64,000 nucleotides of DNA. It comes from Pseudomonadota bacterium. GTDB taxonomy: Bacteria > Pseudomonadota > Gammaproteobacteria > Burkholderiales > Burkholderiaceae_F. Shown here one piece after another: positions 30,316 to 39,675 of the stretch; the stretch's first letter is position 1, and each line of letters opens with the position of its first letter. Location: the NCBI GenBank assembly GCA_021825945.1, contig JAKAFN010000008.1, forward strand, positions 62,001 to 126,000, in the 5' to 3' direction. Below the pieces are notes generated by a model that was not told the DNA's origin, made no database searches, and worked only from the letters and a program-made list of their open reading frames with translations. The translations under genes and the position numbers were made by a program.

Positions 30316-31057
30316 CGCCGTAGCTGTAGATCCCGCCCGTCGAATCGCCTTCGACGACCACGTCGGCGATGCCCAGGTTCATGTCGACCCCGGCAAACAC
30401 CTTGGGCTGGGCGAAGTTCACCTGGGTCAGGTTGGTGACCCCCGAGGGCGCGACCCGGCTCCACACCTCGCCGACGCCGCAATACGGCGTGGCGAAGAGA
30501 AACCCCTTGGAGATCGATATGTCGGCGCTCACCGTCTCCAGGCCGAGCTGGCTCATGCCGTCGATCCGGGTCACCGCGCCGCGCAGCGCCACCGCCGGCA
30601 TGTCGACGCCGCCCGGGAGGATCGCCCATTTCAGCGCGCCGCCGTAGAGGCGCACTTGCGAGGAGGGCACCTGCGAGTACATCACGCCCAGGTCGACGTT
30701 ATCGGGCAACCCCTTGGACAGTCGCACCGAAGGAGCCGGCATCGTGCCGTACACCGAACTGCCGGTGATGGCCGGCTGGATCGCACCGGTGTTGGCCATG
30801 TGCGTCCCGGTCACGGCGACGCCGACGTCGAAGCCCGTGATACCCAGCGGATCGGCGGGTTCGTACGGCTTGTACGAAAACGCCGCGCCCATGTCGCGCG
30901 CAAGGTCGACGAACTGCCCCTGGTTGAGGTTCTGCAGGGTGTTGACGTCGAAGCTCGCCGCAGAGGATGCCGTCGCGAGACCGGCAAGCAGCGATCCGAG
31001 TACCGCGGACCGTGTCGTGGTCGCGGAAAGCGGGGCAGATGAGCGCAGGAGGGGCAT
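30293..31057 (-). CDS. Putative outer-membrane beta-barrel protein
   Basis: The 254-residue protein from ATG at 31057 has a signal peptide ('RSAVLGSLLAGLATASSAAS') followed by alternating hydrophobic/polar strands and a C-terminal aromatic 'YSYGVKVGYRF', the typical beta-barrel insertion signal ending in phenylalanine. I cannot recognise a precise family. Regular strands such as 'VDLGVMYSQVPSSQVRLYGGALKW' suggest about 8-10 strands. The open frame continues upstream through the tRNA (to 31306), but that part is shadow. It is convergent with, and overlaps by 23 bases, the RND permease gene; a functional link is possible but unsupported. Confidence 0.7.
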   Translation of the reverse strand: MPLLRSSAPLSATTTRSAVLGSLLAGLATASSAASFDVNTLQNLNQGQFVDLARDMGAAFSYKPYEPADPLGITGFDVGVAVTGTHMANTGAIQPAITGSSVYGTMPAPSVRLSKGLPDNVDLGVMYSQVPSSQVRLYGGALKWAILPGGVDMPAVALRGAVTRIDGMSQLGLETVSADISISKGFLFATPYCGVGEVWSRVAPSGVTNLTQVNFAQPKVFAGVDMNLGIADVVVEGDSTGGIYSYGVKVGYRF

Positions 31058-31153
31058 AGGGAGTTCCGTATCGAGAAATCGGGAGTGCGTCTGGCGCGGA
31101 TCGTAGCCGAAGCGGGTGCGGACGTGGTCCCGCCATTCGCTGTCTGGAACGTA

Positions 31154-31182
31154 TTGCGGGGATTTCCCCGATCGCGTAGAAT
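31154..31182 (+). promoter_or_regulatory. Promoter of tRNA-Ala
   Basis: A -35-like TTGCGG (31154-31159) and a -10 TAGAAT (31177-31182) are separated by exactly 17 bases. The expected start point lies about 7-12 bases downstream, just before the mature tRNA 5' end at 31195. The spacer is GC-rich, giving the discriminator 'CCCGCC' typical of stringently controlled stable RNA promoters. Confidence 0.65.
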
Positions 31183-31194
31183 CCCGCCTCTTTC

Positions 31195-31270
<76 letters not shown>

Positions 31271-31282
31271 AAAATTCCCATA

Positions 31283-31322
31283 AAAACAACGCATTACATG
31301 TTGCAATGTAATGCGTTGTTTT
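31283..31322. terminator. Strong hairpin terminator after tRNA-Ala
   Basis: A perfect 17-bp stem AAAACAACGCATTACAT / ATGTAATGCGTTGTTTT with a 6-base loop GTTGCA, ending in a T-run on the plus strand and, by symmetry, on the minus strand. It begins 13 bases after the tRNA CCA end and should end the tRNA transcript; it can also act bidirectionally. Confidence 0.8.
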
Positions 31323-31351
31323 GCTTTGTGGTGCGTTGTTTTGCTGTGCGG
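31312..31351. repeat. 20-bp tandem duplication next to the tRNA
   Basis: Two adjacent copies of TGCGTTGTTTTGCTTTGTGG, the second with two changes (TGCGTTGTTTTGCTGTGCGG). The first copy overlaps the right arm of the terminator. It lies exactly at the chromosome/island junction, so it may be a scar of integration or excision. Confidence 0.55.
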
Positions 31352-31428
31352 GTGTGGCAGATTTGTGGCAAAAAGCTATTTTCGCAAATCGCTTGATTCC
31401 GCTTCGGTTTGTCGCTGAAAATCGCGAT

Positions 31429-31944
31429 ATGCCATTCGATCCGCTCATCTACCTCACGCAGTCGGGATCGCGCCGCCTCCAGCGGGCGAATAACGTGATC
31501 AATGAGGAACAAGTGCGCCGCCAGTTGTTGCCGGTGTTGATTTTTGCGCTTGTTGCCGTGGCAACAATGTTCGTGGTCGCGGGTCTCGTCCACTTTGGCG
31601 TCATGAGGACCTCGATCGCAGTACACGCCCTGGAATGTGCTGTGGCCGCGGCGCTTGTTGCGATCCTTGGGCCTGGCTTGGTGATTGAGGGACGTGCTGC
31701 CTTCCGGCGGGGTTTGGTCGCCCGTTGGAGGGCTGTTTGCGATGCCGCTACCCGCCGTAGGGTGGAGGAGTTTAAGAGGGCTGCTCACACTGCTGCTGCT
31801 CACTTTTCCAGCCTCGCACGCGTTGTGCAAGCTGCCGCTCCGCGCATCGCTGGACGCCTCGCTGCCATATGTGGTTTCGCTGCTGACGGCGGCGTGAACC
31901 TTGTGCCCCGCCTCGCACCTCAGCCCACCCCCGCCTGCAGCTGA
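31429..31944 (+). CDS. Hypothetical two-span membrane protein
   Basis: A 171-residue protein from ATG 31429 (MPFDPLIYLTQSG). There are two hydrophobic segments, 'LLPVLIFALVAVATMFVVAG' and 'ALECAVAAALVAILGPGLVI' (about residues 30-90), and a basic, helical C-terminal half. No recognisable family. It is the first open frame of the accessory region beyond the tRNA; base composition is less GC-biased than in the core genes. The start is uncertain because no clear ribosome site precedes it. Confidence 0.4.
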   Translation: MPFDPLIYLTQSGSRRLQRANNVINEEQVRRQLLPVLIFALVAVATMFVVAGLVHFGVMRTSIAVHALECAVAAALVAILGPGLVIEGRAAFRRGLVARWRAVCDAATRRRVEEFKRAAHTAAAHFSSLARVVQAAAPRIAGRLAAICGFAADGGVNLVPRLAPQPTPACS

Positions 31945-32125
31945 TCGGCGCGGGTGGAGCCTCTTTTTTGATTTGACCTGAGAGCCCCCGCGCGCTGCGC
32001 GCAGGGGCGGTTTTCGTCCTGCACCAGACAAGTCGCGGGGGCGGTTCCTACCCGCCCCGGCGCGCAGCCCCGATCTGCTACCCCTGAGATTTCGAGAATA
32101 GGGGCCGCCTCCGCAGGAGGCAAAA

Positions 32126-32470
32126 ATGGATCAACAGCATGATGGATGCCGACTCCTCACGGTCGAGCAGCTATCGCCAATCATTCGGAAGTCGGTAGCG
32201 TCGATTCGCAGTGATGTTGGGCGGAACCCTAAAACTCTTCCGCCGATCTGCCGATTGCCCGGCAACAAAAAACTGTTGTGGAGAGAGCAAGATGTCCTGG
32301 AGTGGATCGAGCGGCACGTCGTTCGCATCGACCGCATCGAGGCAGACGCTGGCGTGGCTGGCGACAGCCGCCGACCGTCAGCGATGCCATGGGAGATCCA
32401 GAAGAGACGTGGTCGGCCAACAAAAATCGAGACCATGCGCCGGGCGGCTGCGCAAGGGGGTGCAGCATGA
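32126..32470 (+). CDS. AlpA/excisionase-like helix-turn-helix protein
   Basis: A 114-residue protein with a strong ribosome site (GCAGGAGGC). Residues ~10-65 ('LLTVEQLSPIIRKSVASIRSD', 'PKTLPPICRLPGNKKLLWRE', 'VLEWIERHV') form the winged HTH typical of AlpA/Xis-type phage and plasmid regulators. The C-terminal 'KRRGRPTKIE' is AT-hook-like. It overlaps the next gene (ATGA), the first of three coupled genes. It probably acts as an excisionase or activator of a mobile element, which is inference from fold and location. Confidence 0.7.
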   Translation: MDQQHDGCRLLTVEQLSPIIRKSVASIRSDVGRNPKTLPPICRLPGNKKLLWREQDVLEWIERHVVRIDRIEADAGVAGDSRRPSAMPWEIQKRRGRPTKIETMRRAAAQGGAA

Positions 32471-33033
32471 CGCACCCCTCCCTCTCCCTGGCAGAACTGC
32501 GCCGCGCCGGTCTGGGCGAGCCTGGCTTGGCGTGGCTCATCTTCCACGACGCCGATGATCCGACACGCGTGCGGCCGGCGATCAGGCGCGCCCTGCGCCA
32601 GCCGGACCCGGCGCACGCCATCCGTAGCATCCTGCAGGACGATCGCGCCCGGGCGAGCCATGAGCGTCCGCTGTTCCCCTCATCAGACGAGCTATATGAC
32701 TCCCTCCTGCTGAGTTGCGCCGATTCCCCGTACGGCGAATCGGCGCTACCCCTGGTGTTGGAGGACGCGCTGCCGGCGCGTGGAGCAGATGGGAAAGAAG
32801 CACTGCGGCTATTTCAGATCATGCAAGTCTCGCGCACCTGCACGGCCAAGCAGTGGGCGGGCCGCAGGCGGATTCATGCTCGCTCGGGCCTCCTCCCGAG
32901 GCGGAAGGAGGCCACAGCCAAAACAACCCTCTGTTATCAAAATCGCCAAGACCAGTCCATTCTTCTGAGCAAAATTCGAGAGATCGTTGATCGCCTCACG
33001 GCGCAGGTGCAAGCTAACGGAGACGGGAAATGA
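32467..33033 (+). CDS. Hypothetical phage/plasmid-type protein
   Basis: A 188-residue protein, translationally coupled on both sides (ATGA overlaps at 32467 and 33030). The N-terminal half ('SLAELRRAGLGEPGLAWLIF', 'VRPAIRRALRQPDPAHAIRSI') is helical; the C-terminal quarter is basic and ends in a helix ('ILLSKIREIVDRLTAQVQ'). I do not recognise a family. The position between an AlpA-like regulator and a replication-like protein suggests a role in element replication or its control. Confidence 0.6.
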   Translation: MTHPSLSLAELRRAGLGEPGLAWLIFHDADDPTRVRPAIRRALRQPDPAHAIRSILQDDRARASHERPLFPSSDELYDSLLLSCADSPYGESALPLVLEDALPARGADGKEALRLFQIMQVSRTCTAKQWAGRRRIHARSGLLPRRKEATAKTTLCYQNRQDQSILLSKIREIVDRLTAQVQANGDGK

Positions 33034-33941
33034 GCGGGCGCGTGCTGCGGGACGAAATTTGGACGAGCGAGCGCGCCAACTCTTTGCGCGACCGCACTTT
33101 CCGGCTGTACATGTGTCTTCTTTCAGCGGCGGACGACTTTGGATTGGTTCGCCTCGAGTTCGGCGAAATCCGCCGAGCGGCGCCGCTCCAGTCATGGCCA
33201 CAGGAGGAGGTCGAAAAAATGCTGGCGGAGTTGTGCGACTGCGGGCTCATTGTTCCATACCAAGCGGACGGCAAGAGGTACGGCGCGTTGTTCGCTTGGC
33301 AGGCGTTTATCAGGTCGTCGAAGCCTAAGTACCCCATGCCCCCGTTTGGCCTAGGGCACGTGCGGCGGCCACCCGGATTTAAAGACCGGACGGTGCGCGC
33401 AGCGGCGGCGGCGCTGCTTCCTCACCTGAACCTTGAAGATCCGGAAGGACGGGTGTCTCGAGGAACTCAGAGGGTATCCCTAGCGGATCCTCAGGGTACC
33501 CCCGGGGCCGCCCTGGGACGCGAAGGGTTATGGGTAAAGGGTAAAGGGAAAACTCCACCCCCAACCCCCTCTGCCTCTGGAGAGACGGAGAATGGGGGGG
33601 CTGGAGATTCAGGGGGAAGTCCGGAAGAACTGCGGCAAGCGCTGCTGGCGTACGCCAGGGACAAACGTCACGGCATCACCAATCCCGAAGCGTGGAGCGT
33701 CTGGGCGACGAAAAATAGGAAGGAGCTGCACGCCGACGTGTTGGCCAACTACCGCACCGCTCGCGCGCGGGCGGTGGCGAATGCAGTGCCGCCCCCGCCG
33801 CCGGTCCTGCGCGTCACCCCGCCTGACATCGCCAAGACAAGGATGAGAGAGATCATGCGGCAAACCGGCATCGGGCGCCAATCTGCGGAAACGGCCCAGG
33901 CTCCGAAGGCTGCGATCGACGGCGCGTCGCCATCTTCGTAG
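33030..33941 (+). CDS. Replication-associated winged-helix phage-type protein
   Basis: A 303-residue protein whose N-terminal ~110 residues ('RDEIWTSERANSLRDRTFRLYMCLL', 'DDFGLVRLEFGEIRRAA', 'CGLIVPYQADGKRYGALFAWQ') resemble the winged-helix N-domain of phage replisome organisers. A Pro/Gly-rich linker and a small helical C-terminal domain ('ELRQALLAYARDKRHGITNPEAW') follow. It is the last of three coupled genes. The family assignment is by pattern only; a helicase loader or initiator function is possible. Confidence 0.55.
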   Translation: MSGRVLRDEIWTSERANSLRDRTFRLYMCLLSAADDFGLVRLEFGEIRRAAPLQSWPQEEVEKMLAELCDCGLIVPYQADGKRYGALFAWQAFIRSSKPKYPMPPFGLGHVRRPPGFKDRTVRAAAAALLPHLNLEDPEGRVSRGTQRVSLADPQGTPGAALGREGLWVKGKGKTPPPTPSASGETENGGAGDSGGSPEELRQALLAYARDKRHGITNPEAWSVWATKNRKELHADVLANYRTARARAVANAVPPPPPVLRVTPPDIAKTRMREIMRQTGIGRQSAETAQAPKAAIDGASPSS

Positions 33942-34290
33942 CCCCTGCGCGGAAAGCCGTGCCAAGATTCTGCTATGCGTCGCCGGGGCTGCGCCGAGCA
34001 TCCGCGACGGCCACCCCGGTGCCCCCTTCCGGGGGTGCGCACACACGGCGTTTGTTCAGCACGGTGCCCAACAAAATAGAGGCTTCTTCGTCCAAAAACT
34101 GCCACTCGCGCGAGCTGATCGGATCCATGCAGAGCCATTGAATGGGGCACAGCAGCGGGTGGGTACACTCCCGAAATCAGCATTCGGAACGGCTGAGGCG
34201 CTGCAGGAGTTTGGCACGTGGTGCGGTGTGGATCAAGAGAAACGTTGCTGGCGAGGCGATGACAATCAGACGAAACTCACGGAAAAAGGT
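33942..34290. other. Intergenic region, nothing identified
   Basis: 349 bases between the replication-like gene and the giant STAND gene. Open frames here are short and have no recognisable content. The stretch should contain the promoter of the STAND gene, but I see no clear -35/-10 pair. Confidence 0.4.
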
Positions 34291-37200
34291 ATGACTTCGC
34301 CTGAACTCACTGGCGGAGCTGGATTTACCTACGAAGACGCGGTCGTTGCGAAGTACCTCGCGGCCATGGCCACCGGCACGACGGCAGCGGCCCTCGATTC
34401 GAGGGTCGTGCAGCGGGTCGCCCAGCAGCAGGCCGACTTCGGCGAACCGCTCGACGACGTGATCGTCGATGCCGCCTCCTTGGCGGACGGAACGGTCATG
34501 CGGCTGGCGCTGCAGGTCAAACGCTCGCTCACGATCTCGAAAGCGGAGACCAACAGCGATTTCCGAGAAGTGATCCAGCGCAGCTGGCAGACGTTGCAGA
34601 AGCCCGACTTTCGCGAGCACGTTGACCGCGTCGGAGCGGTCACTGGGTCGGTGGCGGAAGAGACGTCTCGAGCTTTCGCGACTGTGTGCGAATGGGCTCG
34701 GGCTTCCGACACAAGTGCGGCTTTCATGCAACGGTTTGTCGACGACGGGAACGCCTCGGCCACTCACCGTGCTGTGGCCAACGCGGTTCGAATGGTCGCC
34801 CAGGACGTAGGCGCACCACTGTCCGACGATCAGCTGTACCGCCTGCTTTCGCATTTGGTGCTGATCCGGTTTGACTTCCTTAATGCAGGATCGGCGCACG
34901 AAGCGGAGGCTATTGTCAGCCTGCAACATGCGCTGGCGCCGCAGCAAGTGGAGCGTGCCGGTGACTTGTGGGATTTTCTGCGCCAGTTCGCCCGCGATGG
35001 CGCGGGCCGCAACGCCGTGCACACCCGCGCATCGCTGGTGCGCGCGCTGGCTGGCTGGCGCTTCATGGGGGCGCCTGCGTTCGCCGGCGACATGCAGACC
35101 CTGCGCGACAGCGCGCGCCACTGGCTCGACCAGCAGGCCGCCGACATCGGGGGGACGCACCTCACCCGCCAGGCACTACGCGACCAGCTCGGCGCTCAGA
35201 TGGGGACCCACCGCCTGACGCTGATCAAAGGCCTGCCCGGTACCGGCAAGACGGTGCTACTGCGTGACCTGGTGCAAGAGCTGGCCGCCGATGGCACCAC
35301 CTTGTTCCTCACCGCGAACCGGCTTTCTGGCCGCAGCTGGTCGGAGCATGCACGCGCGATGGGCTTGGCGACGGCATCGATCGAGCCGCTGCTCGTGGAG
35401 GTCGCGGCCACCGGTCATGCCACGATGCTCATCGATGGCCTTGACCGCATTGCGCCGGAACAGCGCGCGATAGTGACCGACTTGTTTGGCCAGCTTCTGA
35501 CGAACCCTGCGCTCTCCGACTGGCGCGTGGTCGCCACCGCGCGCGACGCCGGCATTGAGCCTCTGCGCAACTGGGTGCCGCCTGCACTACTCGCCAGCAG
35601 CGGCGTGGGCTACGTCGATGTGGAGAACTTGACGGACGAAGAGGCCAGGTCGCTCGCGGATTCGATGCCGGCGCTGCGCCCGATCCTGACTGGCGGAAAC
35701 GAGCGCGTGCGCACACTGGCACGCCGCCCGTTCTTTGCTGCGGTATTAGCACGGGGGTTCTCTCGGGCGGCTTACCCCTCCGGGTTCGCGCCTCAGTCGG
35801 AGGTGGACCTCGTGGAGGCCTGGTGGACGCGGGGCGGCTACGACGCCCACGCGCTCCAGGCCCTGGCGCGGCAGCGGGGCCTGATCGAGCTGGCTCAGCG
35901 CAGCGCGCCCGACCTGGGCCGCAATGTCCGTATTCGCGACCTATCGACGCCGACGCAGGACGTGCTCCCGGCGCTGGAGGAAGACGGCTTGGTGCAGCAG
36001 GTGCGCAAGGGGCATACAGCGCAGTTCAGTCACGACATCTTCTTTGAGTGGTCGTTCCTCCACCTGCTGCTGGATCAGGGTGACGATTGGATCTCGGCCC
36101 TGACCGCGGCCGGTGAACCGCCTGCCCTGGCACGGGTGGTGGAGTTGCTATCGCAGGCGACTTATCCGATCCCAAACAAATGGTCGCGCGAACTCCACGC
36201 GCTCGAGCGGGCTCAGGCGCGGCCACAGTGGTTGCGGGCCTGGCTCGTAGCGCCCGTTTTTAGCCCAGGCTTCGCTGAGCACGTCGACATATTCGACGCG
36301 ACATTAGCGGCGAACGGCCATCGGCTCGTAGGAAAGCTCCTAGTGTGGATGCAGGCCGAAAAGACGACCCCCAACCCCCTGATTCTATCCGGAGTTCTTG
36401 GAGAGAACCTGGATTCCGCCGCACGCATCCGTATGGCGGACTCATTAGGCTGGCCGTCAGAACTCGCGGCTTGGAGCCGCCTGCTTATGTGGGCGATGGA
36501 CCAGATCGACTCGATCCCGGACACTCATATGGGCGATCTCGTCACGCTGTTCGAAACCTGGCAGGTCGCCGTCGCGGACGTCCCCAACGCAGTGTCGCAG
36601 CGCATCGTGGCACAGTGCGCGACTTGGTTGAACGCGATCGAGGACGAGCATGTCGACCGCCGATTCACGTACAGCAGGCCGGCGTACGACACCGCACCGT
36701 GCTCGCGCGTCCCCACTCGGCTGGAGACCGAGCTGCGCGGGTTGGTGTTGTGCGCAGCTCGTGCTTACCCGGATGTAGTGGACGCCTACCTCACGAAGGT
36801 TGAGACAATTGAGCACTGCCCCGATCGCGCGTTCCTCGAGGTCACGGCTTACTCGCCCCTGCTGGCGCAGACGCATCCTGCGCAGCTCGCACGGGTCGCC
36901 CGGCGCTGGTTCATGATGGAGCTGCCCGACGAGACATCGGCACGGTGGCGTCGCGAAGAACGCGAAGAGGGTCGTCAGCGCAAGGAGGCCGAGACGATCC
37001 CGCCAGAGGACCGTTCGCGAGCGGACAAGCTTGCGCTCTCGAGCACGTCGATCGTGCACCACTCATTCTCCCACCGTGATTTGGACCGGCTGTCGATCGC
37101 CGGAGATCATCACGGGTTCTTCCCTGCCTCGCCTCTGCACGAGCCGTTCCACTCGCTGCTCGTGCGTAATCCGTCGACGGCGTTCGCGCTGATCCGCGAT

Positions 37201-39675
37201 GTAACCAACCACGCCACCACGGCATGGCGTCAGTTGCACCGGCACTGGCATGGCAGCGCGACGCCAGTGCCGCTCGTGCTGGTCTTTCCGTGGGGACAAC
37301 AGGTTTTCTGGGGGGACGATCGGCACTACGTCTGGTTCCGCGGGCACGGGGGGCCGCGGGTCGTAGAGTGCGCGCTGATGGCGCTGGAGCGCTGGGCCAT
37401 CGCGCAGATCGATACCGGACGCCCGTTGAACGAAGTGCTGCAACAGGTACTGGAAGGGCACACGAGCATCGGCATCCTCGGGATTGCGGTGCACCTTGCC
37501 TTGCGATCCAAGCAAGTGTCGCCGGCAACATTGGCGCTGGTGCGTAGCCCCCGGCTGTGGCGGCTCGACCTGCAGCGCATGGTCCAGGAGCCCGGATTGC
37601 AAAGCGCCGCATTGATTGGCTTCAACAGGGGGGGCGCCGAAACGGTGCGCCGAAAATCGGTCGCCGATAGCAACCAGATGAGGTCGCGCCGCCTGGAACT
37701 TCGCAACTTGGTGCCGTACTTCGTCCTCGGTGGCGATGCGGCCCTGCAGGAAGCGTGCCGCGCAGCACTCGACGACTTCCCAAACAGGCTGGAATTCGCC
37801 TACCAAGAAGAGGCGAAGAACCCCGAACATGTGGCCGAATTGCGCCGCACGGCCGAACTATGGTCCGAACTGGGCCATATCGAGAATTACTCCACCGAGC
37901 CGGTTTCCGGGGGAGACGATATTGTCCGGATCTCGATGAGCAGTCCGCGACACGAGGCTCCCGAGGTGCAAGTGGCCCTGCGACGCCATGCGCAGGCAGA
38001 GCGCGAGATGGAGCTGTGGCTGTGGGTGGACAAGTGTTTTACGTCTCGGCACTGGTCGCCCGGCTTCTCGGTGGACGAGGCCGTCGGGCGTGCAAGGGAG
38101 CTGGCTGAGGCGGCCGCTGCAGGGCAGTCAATGTCTCTGGCACCCTACAGCGGGTTTACGGAAGGCGCGATTGCGGGAACGGCGGCGGCCGTGATTTGTT
38201 TTGCCGCCGGGAGCACGCATGAGGCTTGGGCCGATGCTGCCATTGAAAGCTTCCGCGTTGCGCAGGACGAGATGCCCGACAATGCTTTTTCCGGATCGGT
38301 GATCCCTTGGCACCCGAAGATCTTCGTGGCACATGCTTTGGCCGCGCGTATCAAGTCGGCCCGCGAACATCCTGGCGACCGCGAAGCGCTCTATCGCCTG
38401 ATCGCGCACCCGCTCGATGCGGTCTCCTTCGCAGCATTAGCCGGTATCGCCAGCTGCTGGGAACGCGATGAGCGGTTCGCCTGGTGTGGCTTGAACCTTG
38501 GGTTGCGGTTGGCACAGCTCGAACGCAGGCGGGACATGTACCGGCTGGACGCCAAGGCCCAGCGGCAGGTGGACTCAGATCGTCGGGCCGCGGCGTTGGC
38601 AGCGGCCCTCGACGAGTACTGGGCGCAAGGCTCGCTTCCCGCTTGGGTGCGACCACGGCCATCGTGGGTGCCGACCGCTCAAAACAATCGAAATTCGCTT
38701 CATCTTGAAGGGGACGAGGAAGACGGGTGGCACCATACCGACGATCTGTGGCACGGCCAGTATGCCGCGAAGGTCTTACAGCAAGTCCCAGTGGCGACGG
38801 TCATGGCGAGCGCGGGCGGTACGCACCTTGTCGACGCTATGGAGGCGTTTGTCGGCTGGACGCTCGACACGATCAACCCGGCGTGGCGGACCCAGCAGCG
38901 CCGGGGCCGTGAGCGTGGCGATGGAAGCCTGTCCGAGTGGGAAGATCAGCTGGCTCGAATGGTGGCAAGCGTTGCTCCCCATCTTCCAGCTGACGAGATC
39001 TTGCAGAGGTTTCTCCGGCCGGTCATTGCGCAACCCGACGAGATCGCGATGCGGCTACTCGCGCCCTTCACAGTGTCGCTGGTCTGCGGCGCAGTCCTCG
39101 ATGCGCCGGAGGTCCGCGATGACACCCTGAATCTGCTGCAGGCCGTGCTCGAACGAACGTTGGAGAACAATGACCTGCGCCGTTCGCCGTACAACGACGA
39201 GCGCATCGGCGGCTTCGACCTGCCGGAGTTGGTCAAGTCGCTGCTCTTCGTGGTCGTCGAGCACGCTCCCGATGCCACACGCTTCGCCAACGGCCTCTGG
39301 GATGATATTGGCCAGGTGATGCCGCTGGTTGACCGCATGGTGCGTGCCGCCGGCTGGCACCCCTACGTCGCGCGCCAGTTCGTCATGCTATGCGAACGTT
39401 CGGGTGCTGCCTACCCGGCCGACACGTTCGCCGACCAAATCCTAGCGCAGGTCGTCGATGGGCGCTTGCCTGCGGGCTGGAAGGGCTCCTTGGTGCCGGC
39501 TGCGATCGCGGCTCTGGTGCAGGCGCACGCCGACCGACTGCATCCGTTGCCCGCGCCTCTAGCCCGCAAACTGCTGCTGGTGCTTGACGCGCTGGTCGAT
39601 CTTGGCGACCGCCGCAGCGCGGCCTTGCAACAGAGCGAATCCTTTCGAGGCGTGTGCCTTGCCGCGCCAGCCTGA
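34291..39675 (+). CDS. Avs-like antiphage protein: PD-(D/E)xK nuclease - STAND NTPase - helical sensor
   Basis: An approximately 1794-residue single-gene protein with the layout of AVAST/Avs defence proteins, which detect phage proteins with a C-terminal sensor, oligomerise via a STAND NTPase and activate an N-terminal effector. Residues ~1-200 look like a Cap4/DUF4297-type nuclease: 'GGAGFTYEDAVVAKYL', then D55/D56 ('PLDDVIVD') and Q75-x-K77 ('LALQVKRSL'). The NTPase has Walker A 'GLPGTGKT' (K320) and Walker B 'MLIDGLDR' (D382). The remaining ~1200 residues are helix-rich. ATG 34291 is chosen because conserved-looking sequence begins there and a GGAAAAAGG site precedes it; the frame is open from TTG 34138. 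It stands alone, with accessory genes on both sides. Confidence 0.75.
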   Translation: MTSPELTGGAGFTYEDAVVAKYLAAMATGTTAAALDSRVVQRVAQQQADFGEPLDDVIVDAASLADGTVMRLALQVKRSLTISKAETNSDFREVIQRSWQTLQKPDFREHVDRVGAVTGSVAEETSRAFATVCEWARASDTSAAFMQRFVDDGNASATHRAVANAVRMVAQDVGAPLSDDQLYRLLSHLVLIRFDFLNAGSAHEAEAIVSLQHALAPQQVERAGDLWDFLRQFARDGAGRNAVHTRASLVRALAGWRFMGAPAFAGDMQTLRDSARHWLDQQAADIGGTHLTRQALRDQLGAQMGTHRLTLIKGLPGTGKTVLLRDLVQELAADGTTLFLTANRLSGRSWSEHARAMGLATASIEPLLVEVAATGHATMLIDGLDRIAPEQRAIVTDLFGQLLTNPALSDWRVVATARDAGIEPLRNWVPPALLASSGVGYVDVENLTDEEARSLADSMPALRPILTGGNERVRTLARRPFFAAVLARGFSRAAYPSGFAPQSEVDLVEAWWTRGGYDAHALQALARQRGLIELAQRSAPDLGRNVRIRDLSTPTQDVLPALEEDGLVQQVRKGHTAQFSHDIFFEWSFLHLLLDQGDDWISALTAAGEPPALARVVELLSQATYPIPNKWSRELHALERAQARPQWLRAWLVAPVFSPGFAEHVDIFDATLAANGHRLVGKLLVWMQAEKTTPNPLILSGVLGENLDSAARIRMADSLGWPSELAAWSRLLMWAMDQIDSIPDTHMGDLVTLFETWQVAVADVPNAVSQRIVAQCATWLNAIEDEHVDRRFTYSRPAYDTAPCSRVPTRLETELRGLVLCAARAYPDVVDAYLTKVETIEHCPDRAFLEVTAYSPLLAQTHPAQLARVARRWFMMELPDETSARWRREEREEGRQRKEAETIPPEDRSRADKLALSSTSIVHHSFSHRDLDRLSIAGDHHGFFPASPLHEPFHSLLVRNPSTAFALIRDVTNHATTAWRQLHRHWHGSATPVPLVLVFPWGQQVFWGDDRHYVWFRGHGGPRVVECALMALERWAIAQIDTGRPLNEVLQQVLEGHTSIGILGIAVHLALRSKQVSPATLALVRSPRLWRLDLQRMVQEPGLQSAALIGFNRGGAETVRRKSVADSNQMRSRRLELRNLVPYFVLGGDAALQEACRAALDDFPNRLEFAYQEEAKNPEHVAELRRTAELWSELGHIENYSTEPVSGGDDIVRISMSSPRHEAPEVQVALRRHAQAEREMELWLWVDKCFTSRHWSPGFSVDEAVGRARELAEAAAAGQSMSLAPYSGFTEGAIAGTAAAVICFAAGSTHEAWADAAIESFRVAQDEMPDNAFSGSVIPWHPKIFVAHALAARIKSAREHPGDREALYRLIAHPLDAVSFAALAGIASCWERDERFAWCGLNLGLRLAQLERRRDMYRLDAKAQRQVDSDRRAAALAAALDEYWAQGSLPAWVRPRPSWVPTAQNNRNSLHLEGDEEDGWHHTDDLWHGQYAAKVLQQVPVATVMASAGGTHLVDAMEAFVGWTLDTINPAWRTQQRRGRERGDGSLSEWEDQLARMVASVAPHLPADEILQRFLRPVIAQPDEIAMRLLAPFTVSLVCGAVLDAPEVRDDTLNLLQAVLERTLENNDLRRSPYNDERIGGFDLPELVKSLLFVVVEHAPDATRFANGLWDDIGQVMPLVDRMVRAAGWHPYVARQFVMLCERSGAAYPADTFADQILAQVVDGRLPAGWKGSLVPAAIAALVQAHADRLHPLPAPLARKLLLVLDALVDLGDRRSAALQQSESFRGVCLAAPA

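Noticed and set aside
34177..35160. 327-codon minus-strand frame inside the STAND gene
   Set aside because: It lies opposite the nuclease and NTPase motifs of the plus-strand gene and has no recognisable content of its own.
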